Shown here: positions 24,707-33,360 of the stretch, in pieces
How the letters are laid out: every line of letters begins with the position of its first letter
Position numbering within the stretch: position 1 is the stretch's first letter
Assembly: GCA_963779765.1 (NCBI GenBank)
Contig: CAVZZP010000001.1
Location: 930,001 to 994,000 of the forward strand
From: Silicimonas sp963779765
GTDB taxonomy: Bacteria > Pseudomonadota > Alphaproteobacteria > Rhodobacterales > Rhodobacteraceae
Direction: 5' to 3'
Length of the DNA: 64,000 nucleotides
The notes under the pieces: model-generated
Told to the model about the DNA's origin: nothing
Seen by the model: only the letters and a program-made list of their open reading frames with translations
Database searches by the model: none
Translations under genes and position numbers: made by a program

Positions 24707-25704
24707 TCAGGCGGGAAGAAGTCCTGCGGCAGGGCGTTCGAAGCCGGTCTTGAGGCCGTCCCAGTTCAGGATCGGGCGATGCAGGAACTCGGCCACGACG
24801 GGGTCTTTCGGTTCAAGAACCCCGAGGCGGACCAGGATCGCGGCGATCGCAATTTCTGAGGCGCGGGTGGCACCATCAGCCACCTTGAGAGCGACCCCAA
24901 GACCCTGTTCGGGCAGGATGGCGGTATAGAAGCCCTCGGCGCCGGTCTTTATTGCGGCGCGGCCTCCCGCCGCGTGCATCAGATGCGCACAAGCCCGGCC
25001 TTTTCCAGATACGAGTTCGGGATGCTCCATCATCGCGTCGCGCAATCGTGCGGCGGCGCCGTCCCGCGCGCCGCTCCCCTGCCCCGCCACGGCGTACCGC
25101 GCCATCGCTCGGGCGATACCCTTCAGGCTCGCCGCGAAGTTGGGCGCCGAACAGCCGTCGATTCCGAATCCGGGACTGTCCTCGCCGCACATGTCCTCGA
25201 AGGCCTCGCGCACCTGCTTCTGCACCGGGTTCTCGGGATCGACATAGTCGAGACCCGCACCGATATGGCGCGCGACGGTCAGAAAGCCGGCGTGCTTGCC
25301 CGAGCAGTTGTTGAACAATCGCGTCACAGGCTCGCCGGTTCGGATCATCTGATCTCTCAACTCCGGGTTCCGCGAGAATCTGTGGCCCGCAGCAGAGCGC
25401 GTGCTCGTCCAGCCCCAGATCCGCCAGCCAGCGACCCACCTTCTCGACATGGCGACGCTCTCCGGAATGCGACGCGCAGGCCAGCGCAAGCCGCTCGGTT
25501 GACAGGTCGCGGCCGGCTCCGGTCTCGAGAAGCGGTAGGGCCTGCATCATCTTGATCGACGAGCGCGGCAGAACGACGAGATCAGGGTCGCCCCAGGCGT
25601 CGACGATCTCGCCATTCGCGCGCGCGACGACGGCGTGACCCAGATGAAGGGAACTCCAAAAACTCTCCGCGATGGATCTCGGCCAGCGGCACTGCTTCGG
25701 TCAT
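24707..25704 (-). pseudogene. asparaginase II family protein, broken by two single-base shifts
   Basis: Three frames together encode about 331 residues of an asparaginase II-type (rhizobial AnsA-like) protein: start MTEAVPLAEIHRGEF, then LHLGHAVVARANGEIVDAWG with SSIKMMQALPL and ALACASHSGE, then RLFNNCSGKHAGFLT and GFGIDGCSAPNF to the end. The first junction is an A-run at 25658–25662 (one base too long), the second is near 25379 (one extra base). Removing both restores a continuous frame. The ATG at 25704 has AAGGAGAG five bases upstream. The intact motifs around both junctions make sequence error as likely as true loss. Confidence 0.8.
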
Positions 25705-25858
25705 CTTCGCTCTCCTTTGCGCTGCGGCGATTTTCCGCCTTTGGGGGGGTTCCATCACCGGCGTGAGATAAGGTATTGGACTCCCACTGGACAGGGGCTT
25801 TTGGGACCGGGACAGCAGACGAAGATCGGCGGCCCGGACGCAGACACAAGGCAGGACG

Positions 25859-26392
25859 ATGGCTACAGCACGCATTCTCTCGACTTTCGCGGCGGTCGCG
25901 CTTTTCTCGGTCAGCGGCGCGGCGCTGGCACAGGAGGAGACGAACCGGGTCGCGGCCGAGACGGACTGGGCCGTATTCGAGGGCGACGAGCCCAAGGAAT
26001 GCTGGGCGGTGACCGCCCCGCGCGAGACGGTCAACACCCGCGACGATCGGGTGGTATCGGTCCGCCGCGGCGATATCCTTCTCTTCGTGACCTACCGGCC
26101 GGGCGAAAGCATCGCCGGTGAGGTCAGCTTCACCGGGGGCTATCCCTTCGCCGACGGCTCGACCGTCACGCTGGAGGTGGGTGGAACAACCTTCGAGATG
26201 TTCACCGAGGGCGAGTATGCCTGGCCCGCCACCCCGGCCGAAGATCAGAAGATCGTCACCGCCATGAAGCGCGGATCGGATGCGGTGGTGACCGCACGCT
26301 CGTCGCGCGGGACCGAGACGAAGGACACCTTCTCTCTTCTGGGCGCAACGGCGATGATCGAGGAAGCCGAGAAGCGCTGCACAACCGGCTGA
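25859..26392 (+). CDS. IalB-like (invasion-associated locus B) exported protein
   Basis: The 177-residue product has a signal peptide (cleavage near ALA-QE), one early cysteine (KECWAVTAP) and one near the C-terminus (EKRCTT), with FTGGYPFADGSTVTLEVGG and AMKRGSDAVVTARSSRG in between, which fit the IalB-related family of alphaproteobacteria. The cellular role is unknown outside Bartonella. Its last 148 bases overlap the 3' end of the damaged dnaE2 frame from the other strand, an unusually long convergent overlap that probably reflects the altered dnaE2 end. Confidence 0.75.
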   Translation: MATARILSTFAAVALFSVSGAALAQEETNRVAAETDWAVFEGDEPKECWAVTAPRETVNTRDDRVVSVRRGDILLFVTYRPGESIAGEVSFTGGYPFADGSTVTLEVGGTTFEMFTEGEYAWPATPAEDQKIVTAMKRGSDAVVTARSSRGTETKDTFSLLGATAMIEEAEKRCTTG

Positions 26393-29300
26393 TCGGCCTG
26401 CTCCGGCGTCATTGCACCTTGCTTTCGCGTCGCAGAGTCGGCGGAGTCCTCTGCTCCCCAGAGGTCGGTACGCATCAGTCCGGTCGCCCGGTCGAAGCCT
26501 TGGTGAAAGACCGCCCCCCCGACCGGTTCCAGGGGTTGCGCGCCTGGCGTCAGGCGGTGGCGAAGAAAGGCCATTGGATGCGCCCTCAGGGTAAGACGCA
26601 TCGCGACGTAATCCTCGACCACCTCCTCGCCCATGGTCATGGCAGGCAGATCCGCGAGCGCCTCGACGATCCCCTCTCCGTCCAGATCCCCGGCGAACAG
26701 CGGCAAGGGCTTCTCGGAAACAAGGGCTGCGGCCGCCCAGAGCGCCTGACGGCGGCTGAGGCCGAGCGATGCGAAGACGTCGGCCTCGGCGAGAACGCGC
26801 AGCGACTTCGGATCGGCCCCCGCACGGCGCCAGACGTCCTCGACCGAGGTATAGCCGTTGCCGCGTGCGGCGACGATCCACGACGCGTCCTCCTCGCGCA
26901 GTGCCTTGATCTGGCGAAACCCCAGCCGCAGGGCGAGGCCCCCCTTCCGGTCTGGCTCCATCGCGCTGTCCCAGGTCGAGGCGTTGATGCAGGGCGGTCG
27001 GACCTCGACGCCGTGCTCGCGGGCGTCGCGGACGATCTGGGCCGGCGCGTAGAATCCCATGGGCTGTGAGTTCAGGAGCGCACAGGCAAAGATGCCGGGG
27101 TGGTGGTGCTTGAGCCAGGACGAGGCATAGACCAGAAGCGCGAAGCTGGCCGCGTGGCTTTCGGGAAAGCCGTAGCTGCCGAAGCCTTCGATCTGGCTGA
27201 AGCAGCGCTCGGCGAAATCCTCATCGTATCCGTTGGCGCGCATCCCCTTCAGGAAGCGTGTCCTGAACTCGGACACGTTGCCGTGCTTCTTGAAGGTCGC
27301 AAGCGCCCGGCGCAGACGGTCGGCCTCTTCGGGCGTGAAGCCTGCGCCCACGATTGCGATCTGCATCGCCTGCTCCTGGAACAGCGGCACCCCCAGGGTC
27401 TTTCCCAGGACGCGACCAAGCTCATCCGAGGGAAACTCGACCGTCTCCTCTCCCCTTCTGCGGCGAAGATAGGGATGTACCATGTCGCCCTGGATCGGAC
27501 CGGGCCGGATGATCGCCACCTCGATCACCAAGTCGTAAAAGGTCCGCGGCCGCATCCGGGGGAGGAAGTTCATCTGCGCCCGGCTCTCGACCTGAAACAC
27601 ACCAAGAGAATCCGCCCGGCACAGCATGTCGTAGACGTCCGGGTCCTCGGGCGGGAGTGTCGCCAGCGTCCAGTCGGTCTGGTGGTGTCCGCGGATCAGA
27701 TCGAACGCCTTGCGGATGCAGGACAGCATTCCAAGCGCCAGGACGTCGACCTTCAGGATACCGAGCGCGTCGATGTCGTCCTTGTCCCAGCAGATGACGG
27801 TGCGCTCTTCCATCGTCGCGTTCTCGACTGGCACCAGTTCGTCCAGCCGTCCTTCAGTGATGACGAAGCCACCGACGTGCTGCGACAGGTGCCGGGGAAA
27901 TCCCTGGATCTGGAAGATCAGGTCGAGGGTCTGCGCCAGCCGCCGGTCGGTCGGGTCGAGCCCGATCTCGCGAAGCTGCTTGTCCGCCATTCCGCTCGTG
28001 TCGAAAAAGCCCCAGAGCTGCGAGGAGATGGCGCTGATCGTGTCCTCGGTCAGCCCCATGACCTTGCCGACCTCGCGGATCGCGCGCTTGCCGCGATAGT
28101 GGATGACAGTCGCGCAGAGCCCGGCGCGGTGGCGGCCGTAGCGTTCGTAGATGTGCTGGATCACCTCCTCGCGCCGCTCGTGCTCGAAGTCGACGTCGAT
28201 GTCGGGCGGCTCGTCGCGGGCTTCCGACACGAAGCGTTCGAAGACCATCGTGCCGATCTCGGGCGAGACCGAGGTGACCCCGAGGCAATAGCACACGACC
28301 GAGTTCGCCGCCGAGCCCCTGCCCTGACATAGGATGCCGCGGGAGCGTGCGAAATCGACGATGTCGTGGACGGTCAGGAAGTAGGGCTCGTAGCGCAGCT
28401 TGGCGATCAGCGTCAGCTCGTGTTCCAGAAGCTTGCGGACATGCTCGGGGGCGCCCGAAGGATAGCGCCACTTCAGCCCCTTCATCGACAGGCGGCGCAG
28501 GCGGTCCGGGGCAGTTTCGCCATCGGAGACCTCGGAGGGATACTCGTAGCGCAACTCGTCCAGCGAGAAGGTCAGGCTCTCGGCCAGGGCCGCCGCACGA
28601 TCGACGGCCTCGGAATGGGACCCGAGAAAGCGGCGCATCTCCTCCTCGGTCCGCAGCCTCTGCTCGGCGTTGGCAAGCGCGGACCGACCAAGCTGGTCGA
28701 CCTTCACGCCCGTCCGGACGGCAGTCAGCACGTCGGCGAGACGCCGGCGCGCTCCGTGATGCATGATCGGCCGGGCCGACGCGACGGTCGGCAGGCCAAG
28801 GTCGTCCGCCAGCGACGCCAGCTTGTCGAACCTCTCGGCGTCCTGCCCGTCATAGCGGGGCGAGAGGATAAGGTAGCAACCGCCCGGAAAGGCCCGCGCC
28901 AGTCGCCGCACCTGGTCGCGCCATCCCTTGCGCCCGTCTCGCCCCGGCGGGTGGATCAGAAGCGCCAGCCCTTCGCCGAACTCCAAAAGATCTTCCATGC
29001 GCAGGGCGCAGGACCCCTTCTCGGCCCTCAGCCGCCCGCGCGAGATCAGCCGGCAGAGCCTTCCCCACCCCGCGCGATCCTTTGAGAGCGCGGTGACCGA
29101 GAACCCGGTTTCCAGCACGATCCGAGCGCCTGGTACGAGGCGAGGCACGTTCAGGATCGCCGCCGAGGCGTCGAGCGGAGGAGGAGGCGCCACCCGCGTC
29201 TCGAACCCGGCGACGGGCGTGCCGGGCTCGGTCGTCTCGACCGCCGAGAGGGTGCCGTGCTTTTGCCGGGCCTTGCCGCCCGGATAGCTTTCGTAGACCT

Positions 29301-29550
29301 GCTGCTTGACCTCCCAGGCCGTGACGGGAACCGGGGGACCGATCAGGTCGGCCTCCTGCCGTTCGCGCACCTGGCGGGCGATCTCCTTCACCCGTGCATG
29401 TGCGCGCACGATCCCCGCGACCGAGTTCTCGTCCGCGATGGCGATGGCTGACAGGCCGAGAAGCGCGGCGCGATCGACGTACTCCTCGGGGTGGGACGCC
29501 CCTGTCAGGAAGGTGAAGTTCGACGTCGCAGAGAGTTCGGCAAAGCTCAT
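26245..29550 (-). CDS. dnaE2: error-prone DNA polymerase DnaE2/ImuC with abnormal C-terminus
   Basis: The 1,101-residue frame holds an N-terminal PHP domain (SNFTFLTGASHPEEYV), the polymerase core with catalytic acids (PPDIDVDFEHERREE), the helix-hairpin region and the conserved MRLTLRAHPMAFLRHRL. After that point (about residue 990) the usual OB-fold C-terminal domain is missing: the last 100 residues are unlike the family, and the final 148 bases are antisense to the IalB-like gene. The start at 29550 has GAGGGA five bases upstream. A LexA-like box lies 68–82 bases upstream. No imuA or imuB is nearby. It may be an inactive or altered mutagenesis polymerase. Confidence 0.88.
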   Translation of the reverse strand: MSFAELSATSNFTFLTGASHPEEYVDRAALLGLSAIAIADENSVAGIVRAHARVKEIARQVRERQEADLIGPPVPVTAWEVKQQVYESYPGGKARQKHGTLSAVETTEPGTPVAGFETRVAPPPPLDASAAILNVPRLVPGARIVLETGFSVTALSKDRAGWGRLCRLISRGRLRAEKGSCALRMEDLLEFGEGLALLIHPPGRDGRKGWRDQVRRLARAFPGGCYLILSPRYDGQDAERFDKLASLADDLGLPTVASARPIMHHGARRRLADVLTAVRTGVKVDQLGRSALANAEQRLRTEEEMRRFLGSHSEAVDRAAALAESLTFSLDELRYEYPSEVSDGETAPDRLRRLSMKGLKWRYPSGAPEHVRKLLEHELTLIAKLRYEPYFLTVHDIVDFARSRGILCQGRGSAANSVVCYCLGVTSVSPEIGTMVFERFVSEARDEPPDIDVDFEHERREEVIQHIYERYGRHRAGLCATVIHYRGKRAIREVGKVMGLTEDTISAISSQLWGFFDTSGMADKQLREIGLDPTDRRLAQTLDLIFQIQGFPRHLSQHVGGFVITEGRLDELVPVENATMEERTVICWDKDDIDALGILKVDVLALGMLSCIRKAFDLIRGHHQTDWTLATLPPEDPDVYDMLCRADSLGVFQVESRAQMNFLPRMRPRTFYDLVIEVAIIRPGPIQGDMVHPYLRRRRGEETVEFPSDELGRVLGKTLGVPLFQEQAMQIAIVGAGFTPEEADRLRRALATFKKHGNVSEFRTRFLKGMRANGYDEDFAERCFSQIEGFGSYGFPESHAASFALLVYASSWLKHHHPGIFACALLNSQPMGFYAPAQIVRDAREHGVEVRPPCINASTWDSAMEPDRKGGLALRLGFRQIKALREEDASWIVAARGNGYTSVEDVWRRAGADPKSLRVLAEADVFASLGLSRRQALWAAAALVSEKPLPLFAGDLDGEGIVEALADLPAMTMGEEVVEDYVAMRLTLRAHPMAFLRHRLTPGAQPLEPVGGAVFHQGFDRATGLMRTDLWGAEDSADSATRKQGAMTPEQADQPVVQRFSASSIIAVAPRREKVSFVSVPRDERAVTTASDPRFMAVTIF

Positions 29551-29617
29551 CCGAGTCCCTCGCAACAGGGTCGTAAAAGAAGCGGCAAAAGGCGAATCCC
29601 TGTCATCCCGGCATGAT

Positions 29618-29632
29618 ATTCATGTTTTGTTC
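29618..29632 (-). promoter_or_regulatory. LexA-like SOS box upstream of dnaE2
   Basis: On the plus strand the site reads ATTC, seven bases, GTTC; the alphaproteobacterial LexA box is the direct repeat GTTC-N7-GTTC, so seven of eight positions match. It lies 68–82 bases upstream of the dnaE2 start, where an SOS operator would be expected for a mutagenesis polymerase. Confidence 0.5.
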
Positions 29633-29997
29633 TCATTGCCAGATCGCCTTCACGGCGTCCCTTCACGGGCACCCCCACAGTTTCACGATAGGCTCACGCA
29701 AGGCCGGGGGGCCCTGATTGACCCAAGGGCAGGTGGGGCGCAGGGTGTTCGTAGGTCGCAAGTGACGGCCTCGATTTGAGATCGCATTTCAACGCCGGCG
29801 GGTGGCCAATTCCGGGCCTGTGACACCCCGTCGAGCGACGTAACCAGTGACGCGAGAGCGTGAGGGTGGGTGTGATGATGAGTGAGGGTGGTTAAGGGTG
29901 CACGTTCGCGGGGTCCGGAGGAAAACCTAATCCTCGTCCCCATGGTTCTGACCGGACCCCGCGGGCGTCTCTTCCCTCGCCAGGAATCAAGCACAAA
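29633..29997. other. non-coding gap upstream of dnaE2
   Basis: No supported gene is seen in these 365 bases. Open frames here lack ribosome sites and have poor codon use. The sequence is repetitive at 29870–29910 (runs of GTG and GAGGG) but holds no clear repeat unit. Confidence 0.4.
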
Positions 29998-30468
29998 TCA
30001 GGGCAGAGCGGCGCGGCAGTCGCCGGTTTCGTGGCACGCCAGAAGGCGGGCGACGCCGTCTTCGGTGGCGGGAAGAACGTTGTCGGCGCAAGGGCTTACG
30101 GTAATGACGGGGCCCTGGGGCGTGGCCTGGACGGCGGCGAGGAATTCGCCGGAGAGATTCGGGGGGTCGGCGCACCAGATGTTGGCGCAGTCGAGGACGA
30201 GGGAGACCTGGGCCTCGACGGGGTCGGAGAAACCGGTGGGGCCGAGGGAGGCGCCTTCGATGCGGATCCGGCTGATCGCGCTGGCGTCGGGGACGTTGCG
30301 GGGGGGCAGGCGGATTTCGGATGTGCCGACGCTATGTCCTTTGAATATAACGAAAGTTTCGTCGGAATCGCGGGCGGATTCGTACAGTCGCACGGGGTCC
30401 GGGGGGAGGCAGGAGAGGGCCGAGACGGGGGTGGCGACGAGGGCCAGAAGGGTGGCGATCCGGAGCAT
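29998..30468 (-). CDS. exported protein of unknown function
   Basis: No family is recognised. The 156-residue product has a signal peptide (cleavage near VSA-LS) and six cysteines: SCLPPD at about residue 20, a pair in DCANIWCAD, one in SPCADN, and a pair in ACHETGDC. The even number and spacing suggest three disulfides in a periplasmic or surface protein. It lies alone between the dnaE2 upstream gap and rppH on the same strand as rppH. Confidence 0.7.
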   Translation of the reverse strand: MLRIATLLALVATPVSALSCLPPDPVRLYESARDSDETFVIFKGHSVGTSEIRLPPRNVPDASAISRIRIEGASLGPTGFSDPVEAQVSLVLDCANIWCADPPNLSGEFLAAVQATPQGPVITVSPCADNVLPATEDGVARLLACHETGDCRAALP

Positions 30469-30536
30469 GGTCCGTCCTTTCGTTTCCCCTACACCGGGGG
30501 TCAGATAGGGCTCAAGTCCCTGTGTTTCAAGGGATT

Positions 30537-31005
30537 TCAGAGCCGGTCGCGGAAGGCGGCGAGAACCTGCCGGTAGACGTCGCGCTTGAAAGGGACAATG
30601 TTTTCAAGGACTTCGTCGGGGGTGGACCAGCGCCAGCGGGCGAACTCGCGGTGGTGGCGGGTGATGTCGATGTCGGTATCAACCCCTTGGAAACGCAGGA
30701 GAATCCACTTCTGCTCCTGGCCCCTGTAGCGGCCCTTCCAGACCTTGCCGAGCAACTCGGGCGGCAGGTCGTAGCGGATCCAGCCGGGGGTCTCGGCCTC
30801 GACTTTCACCAGCGCGGGGGCCACGCCCGTCTCTTCCTCCAGCTCACGAAGTCCTGCGATTTCAACGGTTTCGCCGTCGATCTATCCCGCCCTGGGGCAT
30901 CTGCCAGGCGCCGGGTGTGTCGGCGCGTTCGCCCACGAAAACGCGGCCTTTCGCGTCGGCCAGGACGACGCCCACGCAGGGGCGGTAGGGGAGATCGGCG
31001 GTCAT
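30537..31005 (-). pseudogene. rppH: RNA pyrophosphohydrolase (Nudix), broken by one single-base shift
   Basis: RppH removes pyrophosphate from the 5' end of mRNA and starts decay. The N-terminal frame reads MTADLPYRPCVGVVLADAKG through QMPQGGID, and the second frame, after removal of one base near 30879, continues through the Nudix box (GLRELEEETGV) and the family's YDLPPELLGKVWKGRYRGQ and C-terminal VPFKRDVYRQVL. The joined product has 155 residues, the normal length. The upstream start lacks a clear ribosome site. Since RppH is widely kept, a sequence error is a strong alternative to a real pseudogene. Confidence 0.85.
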
Positions 31006-31049
31006 GGCGGGAGTGATACAGGGGTTCTGGAGGGGGGAAAACGGGTATC

Positions 31050-31082
31050 GGTATCGCGTCGGTATTGCGTCGGTATCGCGTC
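31050..31082. repeat. three tandem copies of an 11-bp unit
   Basis: The unit GGTATCGCGTC is repeated three times without spacers (the middle copy has one C-to-T change), preceded by a partial copy GGTATC. It lies between rppH and the BrnA-like gene, 45 bases upstream of the rppH start. A slipped-strand origin is likely; no function is known. Confidence 0.7.
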
Positions 31083-31168
31083 GGTGCCGGATCGGGGCGC
31101 GCGCGGACATCGCGCGGCGTTAACCGGACGCGGCGATCCTGCCCCCTGACACGGCGAGGAGACCCGCG

Positions 31169-31636
31169 ATGGAGACGACCACCTGGATGGCCACGAAGGG
31201 CCCCAAGACGAAACGGCTGGCGACCGAGCGGCTGTACAAGCTGGCCTTCATCCAGTCGATGGAGAGCGCCACCGGCATCGCCGACTTCGCCCGCGACGAG
31301 GTGCCCGAGGCCTGGGAGACGCTGGAACTGGACCTCGACGTCGAGGCGCCGAAGGAGAAGGTGACGCTGTACCTCGACCGGACGGTGGTGCGGATGTTCA
31401 AGGGGATGGGCAAGGGATACCAGGCGCGGATCAACCGGATCCTGGAGCTGTGGCTGCAACTGAAGATCTCGCAGAAGGTCCAGTCGCAGCGGGACATGGC
31501 CGACTACCTGATGCGCACCGTCGAGGAGCGCCGCCGCGAGGACCCGACGGGGCGGCTGGAGAAGCACTACGAGTGGCTGAGGGCGCACGAGGCCTATGAG
31601 GAGGGGGTGCGGGACGCGAAGGCGGGGAAGGTTTAG
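31169..31636 (+). CDS. BrnA-like antitoxin-family protein without a toxin partner
   Basis: The C-terminal half of this 155-residue protein (KVTLYLDRTVVRMFKGMG, then YQARINRILELWL at about residues 65–97) matches the ribbon-helix-helix BrnA antitoxin pattern. The N-terminal 60 residues and a charged C-terminal tail are additional. BrnA normally follows brnT, but no BrnT-like frame lies on either side. GAGGAGA lies six bases before the ATG. Standalone versions of this length occur in Rhodobacteraceae, so it is probably a DNA-binding regulator rather than half of a lost toxin pair. Confidence 0.7.
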   Translation: METTTWMATKGPKTKRLATERLYKLAFIQSMESATGIADFARDEVPEAWETLELDLDVEAPKEKVTLYLDRTVVRMFKGMGKGYQARINRILELWLQLKISQKVQSQRDMADYLMRTVEERRREDPTGRLEKHYEWLRAHEAYEEGVRDAKAGKV

Positions 31637-31669
31637 GGGGGTGATATCTCGCGCAGTTGAAGGGAACTA

Positions 31670-32137
31670 TTACGGCAGGATAACTGCTCCGACGATCTTA
31701 ATAAATGCCTTAACCTCCAAATAGTAATTCTTTACCACAACCAAACCTGTTCCATTGTCTCTGCCGTGTGCAAGCTGGTCACGCAAAGTCTTTAAGCTGT
31801 CAACCGCCGAAAGAGCAGACGGCTTTGACTTCGTCTTGATATCGGGCCACCACGCCTTGTCGAAGGAGTCGAGGATTAGCTGTATCTTTTAGCCAATGCA
31901 ACGAATTATTTCTCTCAACAGTCTTCTCTACATATCCGGCCAACTTGATGTTCCCGTTGTGCCTCGCATACTCAGCCAGTATTTGAATAATTGAAAACTC
32001 AACAAAGCCCGCTGCTTTGATCGCGAGTTGGTTGGAGAAACAGATGTTGGAATCTCCACATCAGGAGCGGCCTTGTCCAGAATTACAACAAGACCATCTG
32101 TCTTATCCCGAAACTGAGCGACACTAGCTGGCAGCAT
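31670..32137 (-). pseudogene. HEPN-domain protein of the MAE_28990/MAE_18760 type, frame-broken
   Basis: Reading across at least two frame changes gives about 155 residues: start MLPASVAQFRDKTDG, then NQLAIKAAGFVEFSIIQIL and EYARHNGNIKLAGYVEKTVE, then (after an extra A near 31890) LILDSFDKAWW, SALSAVDSLKTLRDQLAHG and VVVKNYYLEVKAF. RDQLAH is the R-x4-H HEPN ribonuclease motif, and the surrounding pattern fits HEPN proteins encoded with DUF262 genes. The ATG overlaps the end of the DUF262 gene by 14 bases, so the two formed one operon. Base composition is far lower in GC than the neighbourhood. Both genes look decayed. Confidence 0.6.
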
Positions 32138-33191
32138 CAAGAAACTTAATGGCTCTTCTATCCGACCCTGCACGTTTGGAACGTTCGAAGTCGCCTCGCT
32201 TGTCATCGCCAAGAACTCATCGTCCTTGAGAAGACGTTGGTAAGCTTAGCATCTGATTAGGCGCTGGTTCGCTTCGAGAAGCTATGGCCACCATCACGGC
32301 ATCGTAGACCGCTACGTTTAGAGCGCGCTGCGGCCTGAACGCTCTATTTCCCAGAGAATTAACCACCCGGGCAATGGTCGACAAGAAACCTGCTCATGCC
32401 TCCTGCGTTTAGCGCCCAGAATATTTCTGTTTTGGCCCATATAGTCATTAGAGAAACTTCTTCATAGGCTTGTCGTAATTTCTCCCCGAGTAGTACAGAG
32501 CAAGAAATCTTAGGATCAGTTCTTGGTCCTTTGCTGGCTTATGTTTACTTCCAAAGAATGAAATCCAGTCTTGATTTTCGTTTAGCTCACCAAGCATATC
32601 CTGAAAGCTGCCGTGATAGATCGCGGCCCTCATTTCTTGAGGTTGTAGCGGAGTCCGTTAGAATTTAGTCGCTCGAATATGTGAAAGACCGAGCTGTTGT
32701 CAAAGTTCGGAGAAGTTTGTTGAATAATCATTGCATCAATTACGGCATCTTCAAATCTGCGCTTATCCTCAGGCTCGAGGTCGTCAATTGACTTTCCTTC
32801 AAATCTTTTTTTAACATCCTTCAGCTTGAAGACGCGATCATTTCCAGGCAGTCTTCCCTTCATAAAGGCTGCGTGCGAAAGTAGTTAGTCTCTGAAGTCC
32901 ATCCACGATTAAATGCTGCTGTGTCTCCTCTTCTCTGTACAAGAATACACTGGGTATTGGGAGCCCCAGCAGGATCAACTCTATAAACTTCGAAGCTTGC
33001 GGATAAGTCCAAACAAAATTTCTTTGAAACTGCGGGCGAAATATGTCGCCCCGATCAAATCGCCTGACCAATCCGTCAACGGTGAAGTCCGCGCCGAATG
33101 TCGTAATCTGATAGATTATATCTTCATCTGACAGCTTTTCGTCAGCGTCATCGTGTACAATTCTTGTAGTGTCCAATGGTCGCATCTCCAT
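32124..33191 (-). pseudogene. DUF262 (GmrSD/ParB-like) protein, broken by many frameshifts
   Basis: The first frame holds the DUF262 N-terminal signature: FRPQFQRNFVWTYPQASKF, IELILLGLPIPSVFLY and LIVDGLQRLTT. It continues in other frames with FKLKDVKKRFEGKSIDDLEP, SVFHIFERLNSNGLRYNL, MRAAIYHGSFQDML, KDQELILRFLALYYSGRNYD, NDYMGQNRNILG, ARVVNSLGNRAFRPQRALN, VAVYDAVMVAIASRSE, RLLKDDEFLAMTSEATSN and RAIKFLDAAS. I count about seven frame changes over 1.07 kb. DUF262 proteins act as nucleases or nucleotide-dependent modules in phage defence. This copy is AT-rich, foreign-looking, and surely not functional as read. Confidence 0.7.
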
Positions 33192-33360
33192 CGTCCGTCC
33201 ATTCGAACGTGTCGAACATGTGCGTTAAAAGCAAGAACCAATGCTCGTCAGGGTGCATCGCTTGGTCTAGACTAGCTTGCCAATTCTGGTACCCATCACC
33301 CCCCTTCCCCTCCCCTCCCCCTCACGCTATACGCGCCCGACCCAACCGCAGGAGAAGCAC

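Noticed and set aside
29683..29994. A 103-codon minus-strand frame upstream of dnaE2
   Set aside because: It has no ribosome site, low-complexity His/Thr/Pro content and no family resemblance; it lies in a repetitive GTG-rich stretch.
31640..33250. CRISPR or insertion sequence as the explanation of the AT-rich patch
   Set aside because: There are no regularly spaced repeats, no terminal inverted repeats and no transposase fragments; the reading frames instead match DUF262 and HEPN proteins.
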